Positions 44,671-56,394 of a stretch of DNA of 64,000 nt are shown piece by piece. Position 1 is the first letter of the stretch. Each line of letters starts with the position of its first letter. This stretch comes from Chalara sp. BL73. Lineage: Eukaryota > Ascomycota > Leotiomycetes > Helotiales. Location: assembly GCA_918026815.1 (NCBI GenBank), contig CAKJVC010000010.1, positions 560,501 through 624,500 on the forward strand. Reading direction: 5' to 3'. The notes under the pieces were generated by a model. It ran no database searches. It saw only the letters and a list, made by a program, of their open reading frames with translations, and was not told the DNA's origin. The position numbers and the translations under genes were made by a program.

Positions 44671-47600
44671 TTGAACTTTCACTTCAGCTACCAAATCCTC
44701 AAAGTCAAGCCATCCACCAACAGCGCATAACGGCCCCTTAACGAGAGGCAGTGGTCATCCAAGCAGCCGAACAGCATGATGTGGACAGGCCCACTCCAGT
44801 CTTCCACACCACTGAAGAAAGCGATATGGCTGGTAGAGAACATTGACAGACCGGGTCGGAAACCGAACATCGAGTATGTGCATTGGGTGGCAACGAGGAA
44901 GTCGAGAAGTCGTGAATATCGTACAAAGGCCGAGGATTTCTGAGCGGGATTGAATGTGCTGTTACGGATTCGCCACGGATTCCTAAGAGCATCCCGATGC
45001 CCGTTTTTCACTTGGTCAGCTGTGTGCCTAGGCTGAGGAGATGCGGTGGTGGAGGAAACGAAAACTAAACCCGACCCCCCCAAAAGCCGGCGGTGCCCCT
45101 CTGGGAATCGAACCCATCGCCAACCCTCGCAGCATCGCCGGAGCTCCGCCACTACTATAACCGAAGTCATAGGGACCATATGGGAAGGCTGCAAACCAGC
45201 TGCAAGTCTGTGCCAGCAAGTGGGGTGGGTACTCACTGTGTTCATGTGCATATCTGCTGGGGTAGATAGACACTGGGTGTATTGGTATTGGGGGCCAAGG
45301 TGATCCGGGTAAGACGACGGCAGATAGATGTAGGAGGTGATGGACGAAGGAGGTGATGGATGAAGGACGAAGGAGGGGATGAACGGATCTTTGATCTACT
45401 TATGGGTGTCTCCGCTCGCTGGTTTGGGGAAGGAACAGAAGATACATGGTCGTTCTAGCGAAGAACGACTGACGGTAATCTGCAGTCAGGAATCGGTATA
45501 TACGGAAAGAGCTATGTTTTTGGTTATCTACCACTGCAATAGGTCGAAAGTATACTGGAGTAGCGTGTTTTCCATCCGCTATGACAAATCAGCCATCTAC
45601 TCTATCGAACAAGAAGCACACAGGTCAGAGCAAGAGTGCCATGGTTGGGGCTGATAGTTTTGTTCCTTCTGTAATTGCAGCCTCATATAAAAAGGAATAT
45701 AATATAACTGCTTCAGTTTGCCCTCTAGCTTAGAAAGAGAGGCCATTTGTTTCAGCTTGTTTTCAGGGAAGTCACGACTCGTTGCTTGAAATTGGGATCG
45801 CGGCCGGGTACCCAGAGCCATTAGCTCATCTCGATGTGGTTATTTATAACCCCAAAGTCGCAGACAGAAGGTGCAACTTTCAACTGGCCATCGAAGTGGG
45901 AGCAATAGACCCATATCGTTTCCGAGCGCAATACCACAAATCAATGTGCTTTACACTAGAGTTAAAGTTGGTTCAAAGAGCAAAAAGAATTTGGCCGTAT
46001 TTCTTGTCTTTTGTCTTGTCTTGCCATAACATGACGAAGTGCTCGGAGCGGTGCGGTACCAGCTGCCTTCGGGACAGGTTTGGAATCGGAGAGGCATCGC
46101 ATTTACTTACTCCTGCGGCCTCGCTCCCTTTGCCTCACACCCGGCTGATGGCAGAGGGCCTGTGCAATCGATGATCCCATGGGTCTTGAAGAGCGATGTT
46201 GCGTAAGGGCGACAAAGATCCCCGACATGGCCAATTTCTCAAGTTGCCGTTTTGTTCATGAAACCCTGTCAGAAATACCTGGTTCATCAAAGGTTGTGTT
46301 CATGCAAGAAGTATCTTGTAACGTCCGCGAACAGATCCCCCGGCTTCTTGCTTCAGATTGCGTAGTGAGCTGAATTTCAATCATGTGGAATGTATAAAGG
46401 TAGATAATTGTGTATTTTCTATTTATAACCACCTCAAAATTTACTATCAACATCTGGAAGTCGTGGATCTCCAACGATAAACTGAGTATATCTTTAGGAT
46501 GTTAGCGGACCAGCGAGATCAGTGTAGCCTGCCTCGATCAGGCGATTCCCCATCAGGGAGGGCTTTCACTCGATCTCAATGCCCTCTTCCATCTCAAAGT
46601 TGAGTTGGAGGATACTGGCGAAGAATGTTTAACGAAAGCTCTTGGGTTGTACCCAGAGCCGAACCTGAGGAATGCGTATGCAACAGTGGCGAGGGGTTAT
46701 TCAGCTGGAAAATGAGCGGAAAGCCGCCTGACGGTCTGATGTTTACAACATCCATATCAAACACTAGTAACCGGGTGGGAGGTTCCTTTGAGGCGCTTTA
46801 CTACATGCGAAGATGTGCTTGATATTGGTCCCCAGGGCCTATTTAGAAGCACAGGTATAAATTTGAGCCACCGCTAGCATAACGCACCGGAATTAAAGCT
46901 AACGAAACATGGAAATAAAGAAACTGGCGTGGCTTTCCGTCAACCTGGCTGCCCTACTGTAATTAGCTGTGAAAGCTCTGCACGCGAGTGCCTGAGTAAT
47001 ATATAACTAGAACACAAGTATCATCTACAAGCTTCAGATTCAAGCTTCAATGCAAGTCAAATAATCGCTCCCACCTGCGTAGCCTAGTCATAAGATTCCA
47101 CTAGTGCGGCTCATTCCCAATAATTGTGAGGCTGAATCGCTAGTCACGTGTGTGTATGCGTGTGGTTGTTGCTCTTGCACCAAGCGGTTGCTATAAATCT
47201 TGGGGGAAAAAAAAAAAGGTTTAGGCGTCCAGAGTCTCAGGCTATGCATATAAGGATTTATAGCTCTTGGCCACCTCAGGCATCGTTGCATCTGATGCGG
47301 TTATGTGCCTGGCAGCTTGGGAAACTAAAAGAGGAGAGCTGGGTTGTATGTCCATGCATGTATTCGTTCTTGGAGCTCATCGTGTCGGAACCCCCCCCCC
47401 CCCCCATATCGGAACCAGCCTTGAGATCGGCCGATTTTTAAGTGGCTATATCGAAAACCTCTGCATATCAGAATAATAATGGGGGACGTAGGCTTCCGAT
47501 ATATCGAGGTTTGGCTGCAACCATGTCGAAGTTTCTACAAATCTGTTATCCTGAACCTAAAGAATTCCTCATATAAGCCAAATGGCGCTGAAAATTTCCG

Positions 47601-47811
47601 GCTTTTATAGAATTTCCAGTTCCCGAGTTTTATTTCCTAGTTTCTATTTTCTCAATTTCCATTTGTTAATTTCTATTCCTCAGCATCCAATTCTCAAGTT
47701 CCGGTTCTTGGTTTCTACTTCTCAATTACACAGCTATGAGCAATCCCCAAAAAAACCCAGAACATCCCATCCATCACCTCACCCAACCCGCCGGACCTCC
47801 AACGCATCCCA
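44671..47811. other. Gene-poor region
   Basis: No gene with family support. A B-box-like TCGAACCC motif near 45106 does not fold into a tRNA. Repeats of the type GGAGGTGATGGACGAAGGA occur at 45330-45376. A coding-like but isolated stretch lies at 46550-46700. A C-run of about 15 lies at 47392-47406. The 47640-47730 stretch is C/T-rich with ATTTCTATT/TTTCTA-like repeats. Confidence 0.5.
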
Positions 47812-48535
47812 CTACCAAGCAAGAACCAAACCGCCAGCGCCCAAAACCACCCCAACCGCATCCCACATCCCGTCGCGAACACCGCTCCCAGCACTATCGC
47901 TCACAACCGCCGCCGGCGGCGAGGTAGCCGACGAGCTCCGACCCGTCGAAGATGATAGACCGGATGTCGTGATCGTAGCCACAATAGACGTAGACGGCGG
48001 ACCCGGCGACGTGGACGTCAGGGTCCCGCTCCCCAGGTAGCCTGTCGCGATGCTGATCTGCACACCGACAACGTCACAGAAGCGCTCGATGGATTTCGGG
48101 ACCGTTTCGTAGACCGCGGTCGAGCAGGCCTGCTGCGAGCATGATTGTACAGAGTAGCTAACAGACGCGCATTAGGATGCCGTGGTCTCTTTCTTTTTTT
48201 CTCTTTTTTTGCTCATTGGGAAAAGAAAAAAAGAAAAGGGGGGGGAGGAGATTCTTCATGGAGAGGAAAGGGACCCGAAGGAGAACGAAACGAATTGAAA
48301 CGTACGCGATTAGCGCGCTGGCTTTACAGATGCAGGCGAAATCGGTGGCGACTTTGCAACCTGTTGCTGGGATGGCGTCGACGAGGCATTTTAGCTGTGT
48401 TTTTGGATCAGTGTGATGGCCTGGCCGACACAGAAAGATGGGGTTTGAACGCACCGCGCAGTCGGGGATATCAGAGAGGTCTTGGGCTAACACAGAAAGG
48501 GACGTCAAGGCAAGAACAGCTAACGATAGACGCAT
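47812..48535 (-). CDS. CFEM-domain GPI-anchored protein, 3 exons
   Basis: Minus-strand exons 48535-48455, 48394-48306 and 48157-47812 give 171 residues. A signal peptide (MRLSLAVLALTSLSVLA) leads into a CFEM domain whose eight Cys appear only after splicing: DCA, KCL, GCK, ACIC (two), QSC, QAC and RFC. The highly conserved Asp of DFACIC is present, the residue that coordinates haem iron in Candida CFEM proteins. A Ser/Thr/Pro-rich linker follows. The C-terminus ends in a short hydrophobic tail (VGVVLGAGGLVLAW), expected to be replaced by a GPI anchor. The protein should sit on the plasma membrane or cell wall. Family roles include haem/iron uptake, wall stability and, in some plant pathogens, host sensing. 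It has no obvious link to the metabolite locus. Confidence 0.9.
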
Positions 48536-51500
48536 TTTGTTTATTTGGTGATGTTGAAGCGGGAATTAGACAGTTGCAAAAATTCACAAACACGTGCTGA
48601 ATATACTTAGTGGGAGAGCTATCTTCTTTTTTTGCAGCTAATAAACCACTTGTATTTTTGATCCGATGAAACTTTTCCTACCTGCTATTCGATAGCATGG
48701 TTGGAGAGTCGCTGCTACGGGCACACGATCTGTGCTTACCGCTGATTCACCGTTCGGGAACTTTATCTTGTACTCTGGCAAGGGATTAAATATGCCGAGG
48801 GGATATAAATGCGGATGGATATAAATGCGAATATGAAAAAAAGCTTAGACTGTCATCTTAAAGCGGCCATGTCTTATTCAAATCTACAATTCAGCTTGTA
48901 AAGTCTTAAGAACCTGGAAGCAACAGCCATTCATAGTGCTTGGCTAGTTTATATCCGTGCATCTCTCAGCGACTCTCCTTGGCGTTAACCTCGCGTTCGG
49001 GTAGAAACTCGCCGGACCTGCAGAAACGTGGCATAGACAGTTTTAAACATCCGAATTTCAATGCTCGCTCAAGCGGCTACTTCTGTAGTAGGAAATTTTT
49101 TAGCGGCCATTTCATCCTTTTGGTACCTTAGATAGGAGCATCCAAAGTGATATTTAAGTTGAGCACAAACCTCTTGGGTAGGGAATAACTATATTCTTGT
49201 CAGAAGGCTAATCGAGTTAATCCTGCTGCAATAGCAATGAGGACATGGTTCAATGAGCTGGCTACAACAGAGGATCTAAAGCTCAGGAAACAGAAGGAAG
49301 GAATGGATGTTGTAGGAATAAACAACCCTTCGGTAAAGTACAAGTGCCTAAGGCCAGAAAACATGCTCTGCATCGCCACATTTGAGACACAACAACTAGC
49401 CACATGAGGCTCCTATCTCGTAAAAAGTTTGTGCACACGTGACTTGACATAGGACTGGAGTAATAGCCCACCACAAGCCCCGTATCACGTGGCAATAGGC
49501 AGGATGGAGCGATCTTTAGCGGTAACTGTCAATGATGTGCTCACCCCAAGAAAAGCAAAAAACTGATAAAAGGGCTGCAATACCAAAGCAATTTTGGTGA
49601 CTTTCACATGAAAGCAGGTCCCTGCCAAGTATTCCCATGTATATGTCAAATGAACCTTATATTTGCACAGACATGCAGCCACAAAGGAAACACGATACGG
49701 TATCAACCTTATTGATGTAATTCTTGAACATCATATCTGGGCACCGGAAGATATTCAGCCCGCGAAAGTGCTTGTTCTCAGACTGCTGATGATTCTAGAG
49801 CTCTTGTCACTTGGGACGGGAGCCATATCTTAGCACGACTCCTTTCCCAGCTTCTAGCTCAGCATCACAAGCGCTTGCAGAGTGTGGCTGACAGCATTGG
49901 CTCTCATTTCGTCCTCGTTTCCCCCATCTCATCCTCCTCGCTTACGCCCAACCCGCTTGTGAAGCTCGCGTGTAAAATCCCGCTTGTTTAGAACCAACAT
50001 TGAAGAAACTTAATCCCCTTATGAGAGAGTGAAAGCGGAAGCGGCCAAGCGTAAGATGCGAGGTGACGGGGCAGATTTAGAAGATCGTCGACCCCAAACA
50101 TCTTGACCTCGGTGACCCATCTGGAGATTGTGTGGAGAAAAGGTGGGAGATATATTGAGGGGAAACCATGTGAAAGTCCTGAATACAGCGCGCAGTCAGC
50201 TTACCCCCGCAAAAATTGCACATGGACACTAAAATCTGCTCAAACGAAGTTTGGTCAGATGGCCCATATTTCGTATACTTGAAATGTTTTGCCGTCGAGG
50301 AATGTTTGAAAAGGCGTCCGGGCCATCCGAGTCCATGGTCGCTGTTGGCTGTTTGGGATCAGCCCCAGGAATGCCACTAAGCAGATAGGATGAGAAGCTG
50401 GCGAAACCATGGTGTTTTGCTTCTGAAAAAAGAGAGAGATACCCTCGCCCCTCCAGTACATTGCCAAGGGTCACGTGGATTCCCAGCTGTCCTGGACGGG
50501 ACACCGCTAGACAAAGGCTGGGAAAGCTGGGAAGGGTCGTACAAGATGGGCAGACGCAAACGCCAAGCGAGAGTACAGTACGACACGCCATTCACCCAAA
50601 CAATGTTATTGATATTCGATTTCCAGGCGAGCCAACAAGGGTGGAAGGAAGGGAAACGAATCATGGCTGGAGAGAGGTGGAGCGAGGTGGAGCCAGGAGG
50701 GAAGACCCAAGATCCACGATCCACCCACTAGTAACATTCCTTTCGTACGTTATTATGCTGTTCGGGCTTGGCGTCGAAAAGCGGTATGGCGGTAGAACAT
50801 CCATGTTGCTTCTGTGGTCCGGCTTCTCCGCTTCCATTTGATGGGTCCCCTGCGCCTGGCTGACCTTCCATGCTTGATCCCTGTCCTTTCTTGCATTTCC
50901 ATACATTTGCCTGCGCTTGCCTGCGCCACCCTTGCCTCGCCCCAGCTGTTTTTGTCCAATCCCCCGGCACGGGCTGGGTCCACGCTACAAGCAATTAGCC
51001 CTGTCCAGCAAATCCGATCTGACGGACAAGCTGAACAGAGAAGCAAAAAAAAGCCTGTCCAACGTTGTGGACAATTTTCGACCGTTAGTTACGAGATGGC
51101 GCTGCCAAACACGGCAGGAAATATGGCGCACACGATCACCAACACCAACCGCCGCCCTCCCCGAGTCCTTGGGTGATACTTCCTTCGTACGCTACTCTCT
51201 GCCTTTTTTTTTTTCAGCCCAATTGAAGAAAAATTATTAAAAGTTTCTATTTGTGGCTCCCACTGAAATGGTGGTGGTGATTCTACCCATTTTGCCTTAG
51301 ACGGTGTTTCTTGGGAAGCTAGCAAGAAACAGCTCTTGATTTGCCTATACTGTAATTTGTACTTCGACCCATGTTTCGTAATGCATCATCATCATCCCCC
51401 CTTCTTCAAAATTCAATAATAGCCCCGAGATTTGAATTGTTTTGCTACGCAGGCTTCCTTCCCCCCCCCCCACCATTATTATTATTAAGTACTGTCCTCT

Positions 51501-51837
51501 TTAGTTAGCCCTGACAGGCAAGACCCTGGAATCGGTAATCACATGCAGGCGCCGGAGGTCGCCCCCAGTTGGGTTTGCCATCCTAATACCAAGAGCCCTG
51601 AGAGGATCATTCTCCAACAATTAAGTTAAACCTAGACCTTCCCTTTAAAAGAAGTATTCATTTTTTTGTGGCCCAGTCAATGATATGATGTCTCGTTCCC
51701 CCAGATTGTGTTATTCATAATCCATCCATCTCCCCACAGTCATTTCTGAACCCCTTCCTCCTTGCTTCCTCTGAGGTTGAGCATTGCCGTCTGCGACGAA
51801 ATATCAATCCATACCAACACGAGCGATCTCAGCCAAA
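48536..51837. other. Long intergenic region
   Basis: Many overlapping ORFs on both strands around 50.2-51.3 kb lack domains and cancel each other out. C/T-rich and homopolymer runs (51460-51470, poly-C; ATT repeat 51474-51486) occur before the 51838 gene and fit a long promoter and leader. No RNA gene was recognised. Confidence 0.45.
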
Positions 51838-53031
51838 ATGGCTCACGCGGATAACGGCAATGTCCTGAGCGAGAAGGCTCTCGAGGCCGACTATGTTGAG
51901 CAACAGACTTCAAACGGCACGGTTGGGTCAACTCCTGCGCAGAAGGGAGGATTTGGATCGAAGCTGAAGCGACACTGTGCCCGGTTCTGGTGGATTCACG
52001 TTTTGATTTTCTGCGTTGTCTTCTTAATTGTCTCGCTCTGCCTGTAAGTTTTTTTGGGGGCGTCTTAACTTGCGCAATGTGGGGATGCCATGTTTTGCTG
52101 ACATCAGACGCAGAGTTTATGTCGCTCTACCAAGGATCGCACAGCACGATGTCGATAGATCTCGCCTTGTGCTCCTGGATCTAAAGTTCTTGGATCCAAC
52201 CGCCGATACCCTTAACATCACACAGACGGGTACCCTCCACAACCCGAGCAAATTCACCCCGACGCTGGATTCGTTCCCTGCGGACACATACTTCGTTCAT
52301 AATGATACTGGGTTCGGTCCAGTGCCCATGATCACATTGCAGATGCCAAAGATCCACGCCAAGCACCCCAGATCGAATGCGACGGTTGAGCCTCAGATCG
52401 TTACCGTCCTCAATATGGATGAGGTTACCAACTATGTTATTGGCGTTTTGACGCAAGAATGGGTAGCCACCGCATTGGTTGGAAAGACGGATTTACATCT
52501 TGGCGCGCTTCCAGTAAATGAGGTTGATTATAACACCACTGTCACCTACAGAGGTAATTCCTCCCCATTGAATATTTAATGCAATGAGCTAACGAAATAC
52601 CAGGACTCAATGCTCTCGCCGGCTTCAACGTCACTCACCCACTTCTGAACCTCACCGCGAGCTCAAACGGCATCGTTCCACTCACTGGCAACGCCTTCAT
52701 CCCCAACCCCTCTGTCATCACCGTCGCAATGGGCAACCTGACCCTCGACCTCGCCACCGAAAAAGAGGGCATTGTCGGTGAGGCCCATATCCTAGACTTC
52801 ACCCTCCGCCCCGGAGACAACAACTTCCCCATGACCGCCACTTTGAACCAGACCAAGGTCCTAAGCTCCATGGATGCTGCCACCGGTATCGTGGCGCTGG
52901 CCATCACTGGCCGCGAGTCCATCTACAACGGTGTCCACCTCACTTACTATGAAAAGGCGCTCTCCAGCAACGTCCTGCATCTCAACATGAACGTCCAGCA
53001 GATCATCAGGGACAGCATGGCCGGGCACTAG
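51838..53031 (+). CDS. Membrane-anchored DUF3712-type protein, 3 exons
   Basis: Exons 51838-52043, 52108-52553 and 52604-53031 sum to 1,080 nt, giving 359 residues. A hydrophilic cytosolic N-terminus (about 47 residues) and a KLKR basic patch precede one membrane segment (WWIHVLIFCVVFLIVSLCL, about 51-69). The rest is beta-rich, with several NxT/NxS sequons (for example NITQ, NLTA, NQTK), as expected for a luminal or extracellular domain. The layout matches the DUF3712 family of fungal membrane proteins, distantly like LEA-14 folds; its biochemical function is unknown. An upstream in-frame ATG at 51784 is less likely because AAAATGGC at 51838 has the better context. Codon use is even and GC-rich, unlike the decayed surroundings. 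Confidence 0.88.
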
Positions 53032-54393
53032 GATGATCATGGTCTCAATTAAAAACAAATGTGTACATTGCAAAGGTGTTTTTTTTTCGCATCCCGAATC
53101 TAGTATGAAAGGACAGGATCATAGAATTGAGTTTTTTTATGCCTTGATGGCGTCATTCAGGAGAGGTAATTTGCTGCGCGCTGCATATTTATATACGTGC
53201 GATGTGGTTTACATGCGGTGAGGAGTCCACCAGGATATTAGGGTGGTGTTTGTACGAGAGATACGATACCCACTATATAATGTGAAAAGCAATCGCTTTA
53301 AGCCAAGATGTTTTGCGTGCCTTCTGCAATACAGTCGTGAATGTCTGAACTTCCAAACCTTCGGAACTCTGCCCTCTCGATCCAATTGGCCGGGCTCCAA
53401 CAATAGAGCCTGTAAGCCTGTTTGGTATATCTAAAGTATCCCCTCCCAACTTTTTTTGAACTCCTCCCGAGAACTCCAGCAAAAACATCATGCCATCCAA
53501 CATGCTATGCGGCATATCTGCGCACACGTGACCGTAGATCCTCACAAAGCATATTCCCCCCGCGGCACATTTGCAAATCCCTATCTCCTACCTCCGATCA
53601 GCCTCACCCATTCCCAAAACCGGCCGCTCCCTCCGTCCCCATCCACCTCATGCAAATTCGCTCCACCATGGAATTCAACCCACCAGTCCCAGCCTAAAAT
53701 AAGTAAAAAAGGGGGGGAAGAAAAGAAAAGAAAAACCCAATCGCTCCAAAACCATCGAGATAAAATCCCCGCAATTCGCATCTGCCGAGCCCTCCTTTCG
53801 AAAGTGCCTTATCAGCAGCATCACGTCACGTCGCGATCACAATCACAATCACAGTCACGATCACACGAATCTTTCCCCCCAAAAAATCACCCGCGCCTAC
53901 CCTACCTACGCGTGGCTATCCGTACGAGGCATCCCCCACGCCCTTTTTTTTTTTTTTTTTTTTACCCGCGAAACACAACGTGAGCGGGAACCCGAGCCGG
54001 GCAAAACCAAAACACCACCCCCTCTAACGTGTACGCCTCTTCGTTGTCCCCCCCTCCTTACTGTACATCGTCGTTTCGCGTGCGTCTTCTGTCAGCCTCG
54101 GCTTCGAGGTTCGAGGGATGTGAGGTATCTATCGCGACTGGTGGAACGGTTAAGGTTTGGCCGATCTGATCTGATCTGACCTTTTTTTTTTCCTGCCCTT
54201 TGTGTGCGTTGGTGTCGGCATTTTCTGAGAGTCCTGGATTTGCTCTCCGGGCGAGAGATCTTGGGGTGATGTCATGGCTATGGAGGGCTTGCGGACGTAT
54301 TCGTATGGTTTATGTACCCTTTTAAAAGTAAGCTTGGGAGGTTTAGATGCCGGTGGATCGGGTAGATCACGTGGTTCTTTTGGGGAGCTCCCC
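53032..54393. other. Intergenic region with low-complexity tracts
   Basis: It contains a CACAAT/CACGAT-rich tandem stretch at 53836-53868, a T-run of about 20 at 53945-53964 and several polypurine runs. ORFs here come from skewed composition. No gene is supported. Confidence 0.5.
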
Positions 54394-54401
54394 AAAAAAA
54401 A
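54394..54401 (-). terminator. Pol III terminator of the 5S rRNA gene
   Basis: Eight consecutive A on the plus strand (T8 on the transcribed strand's RNA sense) lie 9 bp beyond the 3' end of the 5S gene, preceded by a TTTT right at its end. T-runs are the normal RNA polymerase III stop signal. Confidence 0.7.
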
Positions 54402-54409
54402 GATGCAAA

Positions 54410-54528
54410 ACATACAACAGTAGGGATTCGCTGGTGGTCACCCACCCAACTACTAGTCTACCGATCTGAGGCTTATGTATGGCAGAGCGGACGGGATGCC
54501 CAGTTCTCCTCAGTCTATGGTCGTATGT
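54410..54528 (-). rRNA. 5S ribosomal RNA, dispersed single copy
   Basis: On the minus strand, 119 nt start with ACATACGACCATAG and end with GTTGTATGT, which pair to form helix I. The conserved internal promoter and loop segments are clear: GGGCATCCCGTCCGCTCTGCC, then TAAGC, then GTAGTTGGGTGGGTGACCAC and CAGCGAATCCC. GACTGAGG can pair with CCTCAG. The length matches fungal 5S (118-120). Dispersed 5S genes outside the rDNA repeat are usual in filamentous ascomycetes. Because the outer helix pairs and a T-run follows, it may be functional, although a variant or pseudogene copy cannot be excluded. Confidence 0.93.
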
Positions 54529-55934
54529 AACAGGAACTGGCTGAATCAAGCTCTTATGTAACGAGCGAGCCTTTCGAAAAACCTTTTGGGGTTGGAAGGC
54601 GCGGTGTTGTGGTTATCGTTTGATTTGTTTCTTTCCCGTTTGAGTTTGCGATGAGGTATATGTTTGTGTCGCGTGGGTTAGGCATTGTTGTTCAAACCTA
54701 TGGTGCTTTACATTGTGATTTTCGCCCACCTTGATTCTCGATGTTGGATGCGAGTAGGCTTTAGCTTTAGGAAGACCAGCAAGATATCAGAAATACCAAG
54801 CTGCAAGTTCTGCGACTATACTACGACTCTTTTTAACCCGGTTGGCCTTAAATGTTGCATGTTTGCCAATGATGAACACGACGTTAATAATCCAGTGGAT
54901 AAAATAAGTATCAGAGGTCTAATTAGAAAAGGGTATATGAGAGAAGGGGAGAAGAGCGGAGTGAGTATTCGTCTGATATGCATTCCATCAACCTACTTTG
55001 ATTGGGGGTACGAACTACAGAAAGTAGTTACATAAGTCAGTCGGCCTTCCCGGCCTTTGAAATCGTATCAACCATCCTGGCGCTCGCTAAGTAGCGTGCG
55101 TATTCGAAGAATTCTCCATGGCGCCGACATAGGACGATGTGAAATCATACCTCTTACAAAGAGCCCGCATCTGGGTCTGCAGGAAAATCTTTTCTAAGTG
55201 ATGTCCTCGTTCCATTCCTAGAAGCTGCTACCGTGCTACTTGCCAAGGGGACATTCCACGTCTCGTGCGAAGGGCAACAACCCTGGACTTGTTTTCCCTA
55301 CCGAGTTATGATCTACAAAACTCAGAGGCACTATGCTTCAGGCTTAGCCTGTACGTCTGAAGGGCCAAAATAAGAATATGGCGTACATTACAGTTTGACT
55401 CGTTGAGTTGCTGCTTGGCAGTGTCGAGACTAAATTAGAGACCCCGATTACTTTTCTCAATATCTCTTTTCCGGGCACAGTTGGGGCGGCATGGTACTAT
55501 CTTTCTATGGAATGATTTTGCGGTCAATGGAAGACGAAGCAATAAGTTCGGATTTGAACCACGAGAATTCAGTGATGCTGAAGTGTTGAAGGTCGACTTA
55601 CGAGCCGACGAAGGGGCTTCCCGTTGGATATCGATTCACATTCCAGGACATAAATTAACTTCATCGAAAAGCTTGGGCCAATAAGGGTCGGGGAATTGAT
55701 TTCAATATCCACATATTTATTTTGCCCACATTTCGGAAAGGTCCTAATATCCCTCATGCTTCAGCTATCCTTAACAGAGGCAAAAGTCGGTGCCGCATTT
55801 CACCAAGCCGGTTTTTCTAATCCCTTAGCTTATCTTTTTTATACCGTCGCCACCTAACACAAGGCTTAACGTACGCACAGTCAGGTAGGGCTTAGCTACC
55901 ATGCAATAACGATAGCAGTGAAGAGAATAGGGTT
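54529..55934. other. Intergenic region
   Basis: No supportable gene. Two ORFs (54685-55035, 55481-55684) lack features. Confidence 0.5.
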
Positions 55935-56342
55935 TTGAATATCAAGAAGATGTTGCAAGAGGGTTGCCAGCCGTGGGAAACTGAAGTTCACCTAGAAAGT
56001 TCAAGGTCTTCTGTCGGCCAAAGGCTAACAGGAAACGCACCACTGAGTGTATTGTTGAAGCCAATCAAGAAGGTGAGGTTTGGAAACGATAGACGTACAA
56101 CCTTACTAGAGACGGAACCAGAATCTTCGCGTTGTAGTTCTGCACCATCACCAATTCATGGCTATCCGAGATATCTCCCTGCGCAAACCGCAAACGAAAC
56201 ATCAATACTCTATTTCAAATCACCCTGTGTGTCATACGATTCTTCGAAGGTCGCATCTCTGCCCACACAAATAGTATATGCCAACTTTCCACATCGGGCT
56301 GCGGGTGGTAAAAGGTGTGGCGCAAAAGCGTTCTATAGATGA
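55935..56342 (+). CDS. Small hypothetical ORF (135 aa), doubtful
   Basis: I do not recognise this ORF. It is Ser-rich and hydrophilic, with no signal peptide or membrane segment. A KKVRF motif at about residue 45-49 fits the R/K-V-x-F docking motif for protein phosphatase 1, but such short motifs occur by chance. It lies just beyond the 3' end of the decayed TPR-SET gene on the opposite strand. It could be a terminal piece of another broken gene. Confidence 0.25.
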   Translation: MNIKKMLQEGCQPWETEVHLESSRSSVGQRLTGNAPLSVLLKPIKKVRFGNDRRTTLLETEPESSRCSSAPSPIHGYPRYLPAQTANETSILYFKSPCVSYDSSKVASLPTQIVYANFPHRAAGGKRCGAKAFYR

Positions 56343-56394
56343 TCCCGCATCCTAACCACATTATCCATCACAACTCCCCATTTCTCAACACGAA

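Noticed and set aside
45075..45135. tRNA-like B box (GGTTCGATTCC on the minus strand)
   Set aside because: No matching acceptor stem, and the distance to any A-box-like sequence is too short for a cloverleaf; the T stem pairs poorly.
47582..48040. 152-codon plus-strand ORF
   Set aside because: It is antisense to the CFEM gene's Ser/Thr-rich exon; Pro-rich composition is explained by that.
50229..51240. Cluster of overlapping ORFs on both strands
   Set aside because: Low stop density from GC-richness; none has a fold-like pattern or splice-supported extension.
54150..54549. Minus-strand ORFs over the 5S gene
   Set aside because: The sequence is explained by the 5S rRNA and its T-run terminator.
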